Shown in pieces: positions 8,768 through 17,403 of a DNA stretch of 64,000 bases (the first letter of the stretch is position 1; the number at the start of each line of letters is the position of its first letter). The position numbers were made by a program, and so were the translations under genes. The stretch covers positions 1,984,001-2,048,000 of the forward strand of contig NZ_CP085173.1 of assembly GCF_020616555.1 (NCBI RefSeq), read 5' to 3'. Under the pieces are notes generated by a model. It ran no database searches. It saw nothing but the letters and a program-made list of their open reading frames with translations, and was not told where the DNA came from. The stretch comes from Streptomyces longhuiensis (GTDB lineage: Bacteria > Actinomycetota > Actinomycetes > Streptomycetales > Streptomycetaceae).

Positions 8768-8797
8768 TCGATCGTTACTTCGATCGGGTTCTCGATC
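8768..8797 (-). promoter_or_regulatory. Three TCGATC repeats at exact 12-bp period upstream of the peptidase gene
   Basis: TCGATC occurs at 8768, 8780 and 8792; the first two belong to TTCGATCG. They lie about 22-51 bases before the TTG start of the peptidase gene, within its likely leader or promoter. Direct repeats with helical-scale period suggest an activator site, but no regulator can be named. Confidence 0.35.
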
Positions 8798-8949
8798 AGT
8801 ACGGGGATCCTTGCGCCTGCACCGTCCCTGACAACAGAGACAGTTGACGTTCTTTACCAATCCGATAAACGGTATAACTCGTCCCGGTGAGCGGAATGGG
8901 CCCGTACGGTCGTTTGGTGCGGACCGGCCGGGCCCCCTCGGGCTGTCGC

Positions 8950-9705
8950 TCAGGCCAGGCGACGCAGGGCGTCGTCGAGTGTTCCGCGCAGCCGCAGCGC
9001 GTCGGACGCGAGGGCCGTGACCAGCACAGCGGGCCCGGCGAGCGGCGTCAGCGCGGCGTTCTCGCCCAGCAGTGCGGGCGGCGGCCTGTCCTTCTCGAAC
9101 TCAGGCTTGACGAGCACGAGTTGACCGAGCGCCCGGTGTCCCCCGAGCACGGCGGGGCCGTCCCAGCCGCCCGGTGCGCCCGGACCGCAGGCCAGCTCCT
9201 GGTCGAGCAGCGGCCGGCCCGCCCGGTGGACGGTGAGCCGGCTGGTGAGCCGGCCGGGCTCCTCTGCGGTGCGGCCGAGCACCTGCTCCTCCCGCAGTAC
9301 GAGCCGAGCGCCCGGGGCGAGCTCGGCCCGTGTGGTGACGCGCAGGTCGCTCTCGCACGCGGAGATCAACTGCTCGGGCAGCCAGTGCAGTTCGGCCCCG
9401 TCGTCGACCGTGAGACGGACGTCGTAGCGCGCCTCGCCCTTGGCCTGGCCGGGCAGGGCGATCGTCGCGGCGACGGACCCGATGCGCAGGCAGGCACCGG
9501 CCGTCACATGCGCCTCGACACTCATGTGATCGCCGCCCAGCGGCCCGCTCATCGCGCCGACGAGCATGACGCGCGCGTCGGGACCGGTCGAGCGGATGCG
9601 GCGCAGGGCCAGGGAGCCCTCTCCGTCGAGGACGGGCAGACAGGTGCCGCCCCGGCCGTCGTCGCTCGCCGTGATGCGGGCCGTGGAGCGTACGCCCGCT
9701 GTCAT
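8950..9705 (-). CDS. ureD: Urease accessory protein UreD
   Basis: Scaffold of the UreDFG nickel-insertion complex that activates apo-urease. The 251 aa protein carries family hallmarks such as the [20 protein letters not shown] segment and [16 protein letters not shown]. The start ATG at 9705 forms an ATGA overlap with the ureG stop, typical of translational coupling; an ATG three codons earlier (9714) is also possible. It is the last gene of the operon. Confidence 0.92.
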   Translation of the reverse strand: MTAGVRSTARITASDDGRGGTCLPVLDGEGSLALRRIRSTGPDARVMLVGAMSGPLGGDHMSVEAHVTAGACLRIGSVAATIALPGQAKGEARYDVRLTVDDGAELHWLPEQLISACESDLRVTTRAELAPGARLVLREEQVLGRTAEEPGRLTSRLTVHRAGRPLLDQELACGPGAPGGWDGPAVLGGHRALGQLVLVKPEFEKDRPPPALLGENAALTPLAGPAVLVTALASDALRLRGTLDDALRRLA

Positions 9706-10379
9706 GCCGTCCACACGGTGAGCTGTCCGCGCACCCAGTCGGCGACCTCGCGCACACCGTCGGCGGAGCGCAGGGACTGGAGGACGACGGGGAGTTCGGC
9801 GCGCTGCGCCTTGGCGTCGGCGGACATCCGGGCGAGGTCGGAGCCGACGTACGGGGCGAGGTCCGTCTTGTTGATGACGAGCAGGTCGGCGGTGGAGACG
9901 CCGGGGCCGCCCTTGCGCGGGATGTCGTCGCCGCCGGCGACGTCGATGACGAAGACCTGCGCGTCGACGAGGCCGCGCGAGAACGTGGCGGTGAGGTTGT
10001 CGCCGCCGGACTCGACGAGGATCAGGTCGAGCGGCCCGACCTCGTCCTCCAGGTCCTCCACGGCCTCCAGGTTGGCGGAGATGTCGTCGCGGATGGCGGT
10101 GTGTGGGCAGGCGCCGGTCTCCACGGCGGTGATGCGCTCGGGCGGCAGCACGGCCTCGCGGAGCAGGAACTCGGCGTCCTCACGCGTGTAGATGTCGTTC
10201 GTCACGACGGCGAGGGACAGCTCGTCGCGCAGCGCGCGGCAGAGCGCGGCGACGGTCGCCGTCTTCCCGGAGCCGACGGGGCCGCCGAGGCCTATGCGGA
10301 GGGCGCGGCGCGTGCCGTCGGGACGGCGGGCGTCGGCGCTGACCGCGGCGGGGCCGTCGTGCGAGTGGTCGAGGTGCAT
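9702..10379 (-). CDS. ureG: Urease accessory GTPase UreG
   Basis: GTPase that couples GTP hydrolysis to nickel delivery to urease. Shows GPVGSGKT (P-loop), [13 protein letters not shown] (switch region), [17 protein letters not shown] and [10 protein letters not shown]. The metal-binding [10 protein letters not shown] (Cys-Pro-His) is intact. The N-terminus has only a small His cluster (HLDHSH) rather than a long His-rich tail. GGAG precedes the ATG. 225 aa. Confidence 0.95.
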   Translation of the reverse strand: MHLDHSHDGPAAVSADARRPDGTRRALRIGLGGPVGSGKTATVAALCRALRDELSLAVVTNDIYTREDAEFLLREAVLPPERITAVETGACPHTAIRDDISANLEAVEDLEDEVGPLDLILVESGGDNLTATFSRGLVDAQVFVIDVAGGDDIPRKGGPGVSTADLLVINKTDLAPYVGSDLARMSADAKAQRAELPVVLQSLRSADGVREVADWVRGQLTVWTA

Positions 10380-10438
10380 GGTGTTACTCCAATCGATCTG
10401 TGGGGAGGACGGGGCGCCCTGGGGCGCCTGTTCACGTC

Positions 10439-11113
10439 CTACGACGCGAACAGGCGAACAGCCCAGGCCGCGTGGGCCTCGGCCCCCACCTCCAGGAGCG
10501 GCGCGGACGCCGCGGGCAGTGAATCCACCCCTTCGGTGACGGCGCGTGCCGCCGCCTCGGCGGCCGCCGTCGCGACGCGGTCGATGTCGTCCGCGAGACG
10601 CGCGAGCCCCGCCGTCGCGTCGAACGGATCGAGGCTGAGCAGCCTGACTGTCGCGGTGGCGGGCCCGCTGACGCTCTCGTACGCGGAGCAGTACGCGGCG
10701 TCGACGGGGCCGAGGCCCGCGGCCCGCGCGGTGAGGCCGAGGACCACCGGCTGGTGCGCCCCCTTGGGGAACCGCCCGGCGAGCGCGTCGAGTTCGGGAT
10801 GCGGCCAGGCCGCGCGCGCGGCGCGCATGAGCTGTCTGCCGAGCCTGCGCGCCGCGGTGCGCAGGGCGGGCGACGGCGTACGGGCGTCAGCGGCCTCGTC
10901 CAGGGTGACCGGGTCGAGGCCGAGCGCGGCGGCGGCCGCCAGGGACGCCGACACCAGTCCTGTGGTGTGCAGACGGCCCCGGCAGAATTCCTCCAGGCTC
11001 GCCGCCCCGGTGATGCGTCCCGCCTTGACGGCGGCCTCCGCCCCGCCGGAGTGGGCATGCCCACCGGCGGGGAAGCGGCCGTCGGCCAGGACGAGCAGTG
11101 CGGCTCGTGTCAT
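10439..11113 (-). CDS. ureF: Urease accessory protein UreF
   Basis: Regulates UreG GTPase activity in the activation complex. The 224 aa mostly helical, Ala-rich protein begins [19 protein letters not shown], the family's N-terminal signature (usual form is FPxGxFxxSxGLE). Seventeen bases separate it from ureC and 59 from ureG. Confidence 0.88.
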   Translation of the reverse strand: MTRAALLVLADGRFPAGGHAHSGGAEAAVKAGRITGAASLEEFCRGRLHTTGLVSASLAAAAALGLDPVTLDEAADARTPSPALRTAARRLGRQLMRAARAAWPHPELDALAGRFPKGAHQPVVLGLTARAAGLGPVDAAYCSAYESVSGPATATVRLLSLDPFDATAGLARLADDIDRVATAAAEAAARAVTEGVDSLPAASAPLLEVGAEAHAAWAVRLFAS

Positions 11114-11130
11114 GACTTCTTCTCGACCCG

Positions 11131-12852
11131 TCAGAACAGGAAGTACCGCTGGGCGAGCGGCAGTTCGGCGGCGGGCGCGGGCTCGACGAGCTCGCCGTCG
11201 ATGGTGACGGCGAAGCTGTCGGGGGCGACCTCGACCCGCGGCAGCGCGTCGTTCTCCCGCATGTCCGCCTTCGTGCGTCCCCGCGTCGAGCGGATCGGCA
11301 CGAACTTCCTGTCGAGACCGAGACGTTCGGGCAGACCGTCGTCGAGGGCGGTCTGCGTCACGTAGAAGAACGAGTTCGAGGCGGGAGCCCTGCCGTGGGC
11401 ACCGAACATGGGGCGGGGCAGGACGGGCTGCGGCGTGGGGATGGACGCGTTGGCGTCACCCATTTGAGCGTATGCGATCTGGCCGCCCTTGATGACGAGC
11501 TGCGGCTTGACGCCGAAGAACTGGGGGTCCCAGAGCACGAGGTCGGCGAGCTTGCCGGTCTCGACGGAGCCGATCTCGTGGTCGACGCCCTGTGCGACGG
11601 CCGCGTTGATCGTGTATTTGGCGACATAGCGACGGGCGCGCCGGTTGTCGGCGCGGGTGTCGCCGGGCAGTTGGCCGCGTCGGCGCTTCATGACGTGCGC
11701 GGTCTGCCAGGTCCGCAGGACGACCTCGCCGACGCGGCCCATCGCCTGGGAGTCCGAGGACATGATCGAGATGGCGCCGATGTCGTGGAGGACGTCCTCG
11801 GCCGCGATGGTGGTCGGCCGGATCCGGGACTCGGCGAAGGCCAGGTCCTCGGGGACGGCCGGGTTGAGGTGGTGGCAGACCATCAGCATGTCGAGGTGTT
11901 CCTCGACGGTGTTCACGGTGTGCGGCCGTGTCGGGTTGGTCGAGCTCGGCAGCATGTTGGGCAGCGAGACGGCCGTGATCATGTCGGGTGCGTGTCCGCC
12001 GCCCGCGCCCTCGACGTGGAAGGCGTGCAGGGTGCGGCCGGCCACGGCGTCGAAGGTGGCGTCGACGAAGCCCGCCTCGTTCAGGGTGTCCGTGTGGACG
12101 GCGAGCTGCGCGCCGGTGTCCTCACAGACGTTCAGGCAGGCGTCGATGACGGCGGGGGTCGCGCCCCAGTCCTCGTGAATCTTGAAACTGACGGCGCCCG
12201 CGCGCAGTTGGGCGTACATCGACTCGGCGGACGTGGTGTTGCCCTTGCCGAGGAAGCCGATGTTGACGGGGCTCGACTCCATCGCCTCGAACATGCGGGC
12301 AAGATGCCACGAACCAGGGGTGATCGTGGTCGCCTTGGAGCCCTCGGCCGGGCCGGTGCCGCCGCCGATGAGCGTGGTGACACCGGAGGCGAGCGCCTCG
12401 TCGACGATGGTCGGCGAGATGAAGTGGATGTGGGTGTCGATGGCCCCGGCGGTGACGATCTTGCCGTTGCCCGCGAGGATCTCGGTCTCGGGGCCGATGA
12501 CGAGGTCGGGGTGGACACCGTCCATCGTGTCCGGGTTGCCGGACTTGCCGATCGCGGTGATCCGGCCGTCCCGGATACCGATGTCGGCCTTGACGATGCC
12601 CCAGTGGTCGATGATCACGGCGCCGGTGATGACGGTGTCGGGGGCGCCGTCTGCGCGCGTAGCGCGTGACTGCCCCATGGACTCGCGGATCACCTTGCCG
12701 CCGCCGAACACCGACTCGTCACCGGAGAGTCCGGGGCCGCCGGAGCGGTCCTCCTCGATCTCGATCAGCAGGTCGGTGTCCGCGAGGCGGATGCGGTCGC
12801 CCGTGGTGGGGCCGAACAGGTCGGCGTAGGCGGCGCGGGAGAGTTCAGCCAT
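11131..12852 (-). CDS. ureC: Urease subunit alpha
   Basis: Catalytic nickel subunit hydrolysing urea to ammonia and carbamate. From ATG 12852 the protein is 573 aa, close to typical bacterial UreC. Nickel ligands are visible in THIHFISP and in [12 protein letters not shown], the carbamylated Lys in [10 protein letters not shown], the flap His in MVCHHLNP and the Asp ligand in SSDSQAMGR. The frame continues upstream but overlaps ure[17 protein letters not shown] is the canonical N-terminus. The first 8 bases overlap ureB. Confidence 0.97.
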   Translation of the reverse strand: MAELSRAAYADLFGPTTGDRIRLADTDLLIEIEEDRSGGPGLSGDESVFGGGKVIRESMGQSRATRADGAPDTVITGAVIIDHWGIVKADIGIRDGRITAIGKSGNPDTMDGVHPDLVIGPETEILAGNGKIVTAGAIDTHIHFISPTIVDEALASGVTTLIGGGTGPAEGSKATTITPGSWHLARMFEAMESSPVNIGFLGKGNTTSAESMYAQLRAGAVSFKIHEDWGATPAVIDACLNVCEDTGAQLAVHTDTLNEAGFVDATFDAVAGRTLHAFHVEGAGGGHAPDMITAVSLPNMLPSSTNPTRPHTVNTVEEHLDMLMVCHHLNPAVPEDLAFAESRIRPTTIAAEDVLHDIGAISIMSSDSQAMGRVGEVVLRTWQTAHVMKRRRGQLPGDTRADNRRARRYVAKYTINAAVAQGVDHEIGSVETGKLADLVLWDPQFFGVKPQLVIKGGQIAYAQMGDANASIPTPQPVLPRPMFGAHGRAPASNSFFYVTQTALDDGLPERLGLDRKFVPIRSTRGRTKADMRENDALPRVEVAPDSFAVTIDGELVEPAPAAELPLAQRYFLF

Positions 12853-13156
12853 CGAGGGCACCTCCGGTCCGGCCCCGCAGTCCGGGCACGATGCGCCGGC
12901 CGGCCAGGGGCACGAGTTCGATGTCGACAGGGATTCCGGGCTCGAAGCGCACGGCGGTCCCCGCGGCGACGTTGAGTCGCAGACCGTGCGCTGCGGCACG
13001 GTCGAACTCCAGACCGGGATTGGCCTCGGCGAAGTGATAGTGGGAGCCGACCTGGACGGGCCGGTCGGCGGCGTTGAGCACGGTCAGACGGGTGACCTCG
13101 CGGCCCTCGTTGAACACGACGGGCTCGTCCGCGAACAGGATCTCTCCGGGAATCAT
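12845..13156 (-). CDS. ureB: Urease subunit beta
   Basis: Structural subunit of the urease trimer, 103 aa, starting [13 protein letters not shown] and containing [18 protein letters not shown], both classic. It ends inside ureC by 8 bases, so translation is likely coupled. Confidence 0.96.
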   Translation of the reverse strand: MIPGEILFADEPVVFNEGREVTRLTVLNAADRPVQVGSHYHFAEANPGLEFDRAAAHGLRLNVAAGTAVRFEPGIPVDIELVPLAGRRIVPGLRGRTGGALDG

Positions 13157-13171
13157 GGAAGCGCTCCCCCG

Positions 13172-13474
13172 TCAGACGATCGGGTCGTGGACGGTGACGA
13201 GCTTGGTGCCGTCGGGGAAGGTCGCCTCGACCTGGACATCGTGGATCATCTCGGGGATGCCCTCCATGACGTCGTCGCGCGTGAGCACCTTGCGACCGGA
13301 CGACATGAGTTCGGCTACGGTCCGGCCGTCACGGGCACCTTCGAGAATGTGCGACGTGACGAGAGCGATCGCCTCGGGATGGTTGAGCTTCAGACCCCGG
13401 GCCCGGCGCTTCTCGGCCACGTCGGCGGCCACATGAATGAGCAGTCGTTCCTGCTCGTGCGGGGTCAGTTGCAC
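13172..13474 (-). CDS. ureA: Urease subunit gamma
   Basis: Small urease subunit of exactly 100 aa from the GTG at 13474 ([20 protein letters not shown]), the standard length and start for the family. Ends with [13 protein letters not shown] purine-rich GAGGTGGGAG precedes the GTG. First gene of the ureABCFGD operon; no ureE is present. Confidence 0.95.
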   Translation of the reverse strand: MQLTPHEQERLLIHVAADVAEKRRARGLKLNHPEAIALVTSHILEGARDGRTVAELMSSGRKVLTRDDVMEGIPEMIHDVQVEATFPDGTKLVTVHDPIV

Positions 13475-13548
13475 GGCTCCCACCTCACAGTCCTTCACTC
13501 CGGACCGTGCGGGGTCCGGCTGCCGCGGCCACCGCGACGGGTATAGAT

Positions 13549-13564
13549 GTAACACACAAGAAAT
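13549..13564 (+). promoter_or_regulatory. Candidate GlnR half-site upstream of ureA
   Basis: GTAAC, six bases, then GAAAT matches the a-b half of the streptomycete GlnR box (consensus GTnAC-N6-GAAAC). It is 75 bases upstream of the ureA GTG. A second GTTAC (13587-13591) follows, but at 38 bases rather than the ideal 22, with a poor partner. GlnR control of ureA is established in S. coelicolor; the site here is inferred. Confidence 0.4.
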
Positions 13565-13771
13565 ACGAACGATCTTGTGCATCCCGGTTACAAAAGCCCC
13601 TGGTGACGTGCGGTGCAGGCTAATTGCGGGGAGTTTCAACGAGGTTAACCACCCCTTGACCCACCCATGACCGCCAGCTGGGTTCACCCATACCCGTCAG
13701 GGCCCGCAGACCGTTCTGCAAAGTTTCGACATGGACCCCCCGAACAGCGCCTGCCGCGCGGCTCCGGCAGG

Positions 13772-13817
13772 CCGTGACCACCGGGGCGCCGTGGCCACCG
13801 GGGCGCCGTGACCACCG
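13772..13817. repeat. 17-bp tandem repeat, about 2.7 copies
   Basis: The unit CCACCGGGGCGCCGTGG (13778-13794) is repeated at 13795-13811 with one change, flanked by partial units (13772-13777 and 13812-13817). It lies in the non-coding region upstream of urease. Confidence 0.7.
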
Positions 13818-14183
13818 AGGCCGGGAAGGGCGCGCAGGTGCGGGGGGGGCGCGTCGGCGCCGCCGATGATGCGGCCATGACTCGAACCGGTGGACCTCAT
13901 CGGCCAGTTCATGGCGCCGGGCGCGGGTGGAACACCGCTGCGCCCGGGCTCGTACGCGCGCTTCTTCCGTGGGCAGCACGAGAAGCGGGGAGCCGACGAA
14001 GGGACCGAGGAGCAGCCCAAGTCGCTTGATCGAGGTACCTATTGAGGTCTGGCAGACTCTTGAGGCCTCTCAGACGCACCTGGCCGCCTACCGGGTCAGC
14101 CGCATGTGCCGGACCTGCCCAGCCTCCTGGCCCGACCCATCTCCGCTCATCTCCCGACCTGTCCAACTTCCCAACAGGCCCGA

Positions 14184-14468
14184 CTACCTGACCTCCGGCC
14201 CCCGATGCTCCGCGGCGATGCCGAAGCGGTGGCGGTCGCCACCGGTGGACGAGGTCGAGGTCGAGCCGATGCCGGAGACGGAGCTGATCACCTGTTCGTC
14301 CTCCGGCTCCCCCAGGGCCTCGAGGCGCTCGAGATCGGCGGCGGAGACCAGCGCGACGAGCGGCTTTCCGTGCCGGGTCACGACGACGCGCTCCCCGCCG
14401 TACACGACGCGGTTGATCAGATCGGCGAGCTCAGCGCGGGCTTGCGTCACCGGAATCTCGTAGGCCAT
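14184..14468 (-). CDS. Phd/YefM-type antitoxin, no toxin partner visible
   Basis: Type II antitoxin-like DNA-binding protein, 94 aa. The N-terminal Phd fold is clear: MAYEIPVTQARAELADLIN, GERVVVTRHGKPLVALVS. The C-terminus (GSTSTSSTGGDRHRFGIAAE) is the part that would bind a toxin. No toxin gene follows in the 700 bp downstream, nor precedes it, so it is an orphan as read. TAAGCT ends 7 bases before the ATG and GGAGG lies in between. Confidence 0.8.
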   Translation of the reverse strand: MAYEIPVTQARAELADLINRVVYGGERVVVTRHGKPLVALVSAADLERLEALGEPEDEQVISSVSGIGSTSTSSTGGDRHRFGIAAEHRGPEVR

Positions 14469-14685
14469 GTCCTCCAGCTTAGACCGGGCCCACAGCACGG
14501 ACACGGTCCGTGACCGCACGGCGACCCACAGGCGGAACGGCGGCCCGGGCGGGACGATTCGAGCCGCCGGCGTTGTCAGTGGCTGCGCGTAGCGTCGACG
14601 CGTCAACTGTTCGTGCTGCATGGCTGCTTGCGCGGATCCGACGAGCCCCGCCCGGAACAGCGCCCGCGGCGGGGCCTCGCGCGCC

Positions 14686-14691
14686 TAGGCT
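14686..14691 (+). promoter_or_regulatory. -10 element for leaderless gene at 14698
   Basis: TAGGCT ends 6 bases before the ATG at 14698 and there is no Shine-Dalgarno sequence, so transcription probably begins at the start codon. No good -35 is seen. Confidence 0.5.
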
Positions 14692-14697
14692 CCGCGC

Positions 14698-15057
14698 ATG
14701 GAACAGAGCGAGATCATCTTGCGCGCAATCGGCGTCCTGACCGAGACCCAGGAAATGGTGCGCAGGCTCAGCAAGGATGCCGAGCCCGACATCGAGACCG
14801 AGGACGCCCAGCTCGGGCGCCTGGTGACAGAGGTGTTCCCCTCCATCGAGATCCCGGCGGAATCGAGCGTGGAGGAGGCGGCGGAGGCCACCATCGCGGC
14901 ACTGATGCCGGTGACGATCTCCCTGGTGGGCGCGTTCGCGTTCCTCTTCTCCGAGCTCGCCGAGGTGCACGACTCGGGCCGGACGGACATCAAGACCGCC
15001 GACCTCCTGCAACACCTCGCGCTGCGCCTGTCCAGGTCGGACGACGACGACCAGTAG
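14698..15057 (+). CDS. Conserved hypothetical protein, acidic
   Basis: Not recognised. 119 aa, strongly acidic, largely helical, with one moderately hydrophobic stretch (AALMPVTISLVGAFAFLFSELA, about residues 69-90) and an Asp-rich C-terminus. It looks like a real gene by codon use and has a leaderless promoter. A terminator follows. Confidence 0.7.
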   Translation: MEQSEIILRAIGVLTETQEMVRRLSKDAEPDIETEDAQLGRLVTEVFPSIEIPAESSVEEAAEATIAALMPVTISLVGAFAFLFSELAEVHDSGRTDIKTADLLQHLALRLSRSDDDDQ

Positions 15058-15080
15058 CCACGACACAGGAGAACGAAGCA

Positions 15081-15116
15081 GGGGGTCGGCCGGCGCCTCG
15101 GGCGCGGGCCGGCCCC
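15081..15116 (+). terminator. Probable intrinsic terminator
   Basis: GC-rich imperfect hairpin (GGGGTCGGCCGGCGCC with GGCGCGGGCCGGCCCC, loop TCG) followed by four T, 24 bases after the preceding stop. Confidence 0.7.
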
Positions 15117-15150
15117 TTTTCGTGCCCTCGCGTCCCGAGCACCCCCTGCC

Positions 15151-15264
15151 GCGCTTCTCGCAGCCTGCCTCCCCTTTTTCGCGCGACTCGCCGCCTGATC
15201 CCTCTTTTCGCGCTCCTCGCAGCCCGATCCCTTCTTCTCGCGCTTCTCACGGCCCGATCCCTAC
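15151..15264. repeat. 30-bp tandem repeat, almost four copies, upstream of clpP-type gene
   Basis: Diverged units of 29-30 bp begin at 15151, 15181, 15210 and 15240, each of the form GCGCttCTCgCaGCCcGATCCCTtcTT. The T-rich pyrimidine blocks make this stretch unlike its surroundings. It lies between a terminator and the promoter region of the ClpP-family gene. Confidence 0.75.
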
Positions 15265-15280
15265 CGGCGATCCGTACGTC

Positions 15281-15297
15281 CTGTACATTTTTTACAG
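15281..15297. promoter_or_regulatory. Palindrome upstream of clpP-type gene
   Basis: CTGTA-N7-TACAG, AT-rich in a very GC-rich context, ending 39 bases before the ATG of the ClpP-family gene. It is positioned like an operator or core promoter. It does not match the known PopR/ClgR consensus as I remember them. Confidence 0.4.
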
Positions 15298-15336
15298 AAG
15301 CAGCGACAGAGTTCCGCGCTCACGGAGGCATGTGCC

Positions 15337-15972
15337 ATGAACCGACCTTCCGCCCGCTACGTCCTGCCCGAGTTCACCGAGCGCACCTCGGCCGGGCACC
15401 GCACCCTCGATCCGTACTCCAAGCTCCTGGAGGAGCGGATCGTCTTCCTGGGGACGCCGATCGACGACACCTCCGCGAACGATGTGATGGCGCAGTTCAT
15501 GCACCTCGAGTACGCCGCGCCGGACCGGGACATCTCGCTGTACATCAATTCCCCCGGCGGCTCGTTCAGTGCGATGACGGCGATCTACGACACGATCCGG
15601 TTCGTCAGCTGCGAGGTCGAGACCGTGTGCCTCGGGCAGGCCGCCTCCGCCGCCGCCGTGCTCCTGGCGGCCGGGACGCCAGGCAAGCGGGCCATGCTGC
15701 CCGGCGCGCGCGTGGTGATCCATCAGCCGGGGCTGCCCGAGCCCGCGCAGGGCCAGCCGAGCGACCTGGAGATCCAGGCCCGCGAACTGGTGCGTATGCG
15801 CGCCCAGCTGGAGGAGCTGCTCGCGCGGCACACCGGGCAGAACCGGGAGCGCATCGCCGCCGACATCGAGCGGGACACGATCCTCCGGGCTCAGGACGCC
15901 GTGGAGTACGGGCTCGTGGACCGGGTCATCGGCAACCGCAAGACGTCCGGTTCGGCCCCCGGCGCCAGGTGA
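15337..15972 (+). CDS. clpP: ATP-dependent Clp protease proteolytic subunit, ClpP family
   Basis: Serine peptidase subunit forming barrel-shaped rings that degrade proteins fed by Clp ATPases. The catalytic triad is complete: Ser in [11 protein letters not shown], His in VVIHQPG, Asp in [16 protein letters not shown] and the EYGLVDRVI end are canonical. 211 aa. GGAGG lies 8 bases before the ATG. Unlike the usual Streptomyces clpP1clpP2 and clpP3clpP4 pairs, only one clpP is present here, so it is probably the lone fifth paralogue. Confidence 0.93.
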   Translation: MNRPSARYVLPEFTERTSAGHRTLDPYSKLLEERIVFLGTPIDDTSANDVMAQFMHLEYAAPDRDISLYINSPGGSFSAMTAIYDTIRFVSCEVETVCLGQAASAAAVLLAAGTPGKRAMLPGARVVIHQPGLPEPAQGQPSDLEIQARELVRMRAQLEELLARHTGQNRERIAADIERDTILRAQDAVEYGLVDRVIGNRKTSGSAPGAR

Positions 15973-15979
15973 GCGGGCG

Positions 15980-16288
15980 ATGCTGCCGCCCGAACTGCCC
16001 CCGCTGCCCGCACTGACGCGCGCCGAGTGCGAACTCCTCGACCGCTATCTGGAGGTGGTCGACCTGCTCGGCAGGATCAACCCGGCACGGAGCGACCACA
16101 CGTATGGCGGACTGCGCGCCGCGCAAGCGCTCGTCGGCAGGGCGACGGCTCTCAGGGACGCCCTGACGCTCATGCATCAGCGGGGCGAGAGTGAGGTCCA
16201 CGCGACGACGCTGGCTCGGGCTCTACGGGTCCTGGACGGAGAAAGGAGGGCACAACGGGTCACGGTTCCGCCTGAGTCGGTCAATTGA
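15980..16288 (+). CDS. Hypothetical protein linked to ClpP gene
   Basis: Not recognised. 102 aa, helical, beginning MLPPELPPLPALTRAECELLDRY; no signal peptide or membrane span. It starts 7 bases after the clpP stop and is surely in the same transcript, which is the only hint to its role. Confidence 0.65.
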   Translation: MLPPELPPLPALTRAECELLDRYLEVVDLLGRINPARSDHTYGGLRAAQALVGRATALRDALTLMHQRGESEVHATTLARALRVLDGERRAQRVTVPPESVN

Positions 16289-16638
16289 CGGTGCGTTTCG
16301 AGACCCGAGCGATCGAGGCGAACTGTCCGGACCCGGCCCGAAACGGACCAGAAGAGGTACCCACATACGGAGTAGCCGGTACTAGCACTTGGGAACCGGA
16401 AAAGTTGCGCGGAGCGCCTACGCGAAGTCCGAGATTCCGCCTTCCGCTGCAGGTGCGGGCGTCGTCGGGACCCTCGCACCAGGCTGGAAAGGTGTGCTGT
16501 CCACCCGAACAGGCCAGTCGTGAGGACACTCACTCAACGCCGATTCGGCGCTGCGTTCGCGCCGTTCGTGCGTGAAGATCCCTTCCGACGACAAGCCCCC
16601 GCCACCGCGGCGGGGCGGTCCGTGCGGACGCCGAGTCC
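16289..16638. other. Non-coding stretch upstream of riboswitch (350 bp)
   Basis: No credible gene. The stretch should contain the promoter for the riboswitch-NlpC transcript, but no confident -35/-10 pair was found; TTGACG at 16285-16290 is the best -35-like hexamer and lacks a good -10. Small ORFs on both strands here look random. Confidence 0.4.
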
Positions 16639-16808
16639 TGCCGCCGTACGGATGCCAGGTCGACAGGAGTGGATCGGCAGGAGTGGAGGACCCGAGCACG
16701 ACGGGCCGCCGGAGCTGTTTTCCGGGCCGGCCCTTGGGGTGAAGCCGCACATCGCGGCCGGGCAACTTCGCCAGCCCGAATCCGACAGGTCATCCTTCAC
16801 AGGCGGCT
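16639..16808 (+). ncRNA. Cyclic di-AMP riboswitch (ydaO-yuaA type)
   Basis: The conserved blocks of this riboswitch class appear in order: GGAGTGGAGGACCC (16680-16693), GGGGTGAAGCCGC (16736-16748) pairing with GCGGCC (16754-16759), CCCGAATCCGACAG (16775-16788) and a closing AGGCGG (16801-16806). The 5' arm CCGCC at 16640-16645 can pair with GGCGGC at 16802-16807 to close P1. It ends just before the ribosome site of an NlpC/P60 hydrolase gene, the classic target in actinobacteria, where c-di-AMP binding turns expression down. Exact ends are approximate. Confidence 0.85.
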
Positions 16809-16823
16809 GACGAAGGGTTGCGC

Positions 16824-17297
16824 ATGACTGCGCTCAATCGTGTCCCGTCGCTGCTCGCCCGTGCCGGAACCGCCTCGGCCCTCACGCTCGCCGTAGCGGG
16901 TGGCAGCCTGCTGGTCCCCGGAGCCGTGCCCGAAGCGGAAGCCGCGCCGCCGGCGACGAAAGCACTCCAGATCGCGGCCTCCAAGAAGGGAAGCCCCTAC
17001 CGGTGGGGCGCCACAGGGCCGCGCACGTTCGACTGCTCGGGCCTGACGCTCTACTCGTTCAAGGCTGCGGGCAAGAAGCTGCCCCGCACCGCCGCCCAGC
17101 AGTACAACAAGACCCGTCATGTCTCCGCGTCCCATCGAAAACGCGGTGACCTGGTCTTCTTCCACTCGGGCCGCGGCGTCTACCACGTCGGTATCTACGC
17201 CGGGAAGGGAAAGATCTGGCACTCGCCGAAGACCGGTGACGTGGTGCGGCTCCAGAGGATCTGGACGAGGAGCGTCTGGTACGGGCGCGTGCGCTAG
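16824..17297 (+). CDS. Secreted NlpC/P60 peptidoglycan endopeptidase
   Basis: Exported cell-wall hydrolase that cuts peptide stems, 157 aa. A signal peptide (MTALNRVPSLLARAG, hydrophobic core, ending AEAA) precedes a single NlpC/P60 domain. The catalytic Cys is in FDCSGL, the His in YHVGIYAG and the third polar residue in IWHSPKTG. There is no SH3 or coiled-coil domain, so it is a minimal enzyme. GAAGGG lies 6 bases before ATG, immediately after the riboswitch, so ligand-dependent folding could control access to it. Confidence 0.92.
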   Translation: MTALNRVPSLLARAGTASALTLAVAGGSLLVPGAVPEAEAAPPATKALQIAASKKGSPYRWGATGPRTFDCSGLTLYSFKAAGKKLPRTAAQQYNKTRHVSASHRKRGDLVFFHSGRGVYHVGIYAGKGKIWHSPKTGDVVRLQRIWTRSVWYGRVR

Positions 17298-17300
17298 CGA

Positions 17301-17341
17301 CGCCTGACGGGTCCCCGGGCGCCCTGGGGACCCGTCAGGCG
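17301..17341 (+). terminator. Intrinsic terminator after NlpC/P60 gene
   Basis: Perfect 16-bp inverted repeat (17301-17316 with 17326-17341, 9-base loop) starting 3 bases after the stop codon. Confidence 0.92.
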
Positions 17342-17403
17342 CCACAGAGTGCTCACGCCCGCCCGTCCGCCTCGGAACCGCGTGATGGGGTACTCGTGGT
17401 CGT

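Larger units (their letters stand above)
13475..14183. other. Intergenic region upstream of urease operon (709 bp)
   Basis: No convincing gene in either strand; short ORFs here lack family features and ribosome sites. It holds the likely urease promoter region (13490-13620, noticeably AT-richer than the surroundings, with an inverted CACAAG...CTTGTG at 13555-13577) and the 17-bp tandem repeat at 13772-13817. The rest may be a decayed gene or spacer. Confidence 0.5.

Noticed and set aside
8826..8880. Plus-strand promoter TTGACG...TATAAC upstream of 8886
   Set aside because: Spacing of about 23 bases is too long and no plus-strand gene follows; the real genes on both sides are on the minus strand.
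13909..14166. Possible toxin gene downstream of the Phd antitoxin
   Set aside because: The 85-residue frame has no toxin fold, no ribosome site and unlikely composition.
16285..16575. 96-residue ORF between the small ClpP-linked gene and the riboswitch
   Set aside because: Random composition, TTG start without ribosome site, and overlap with the promoter region of the riboswitch transcript.
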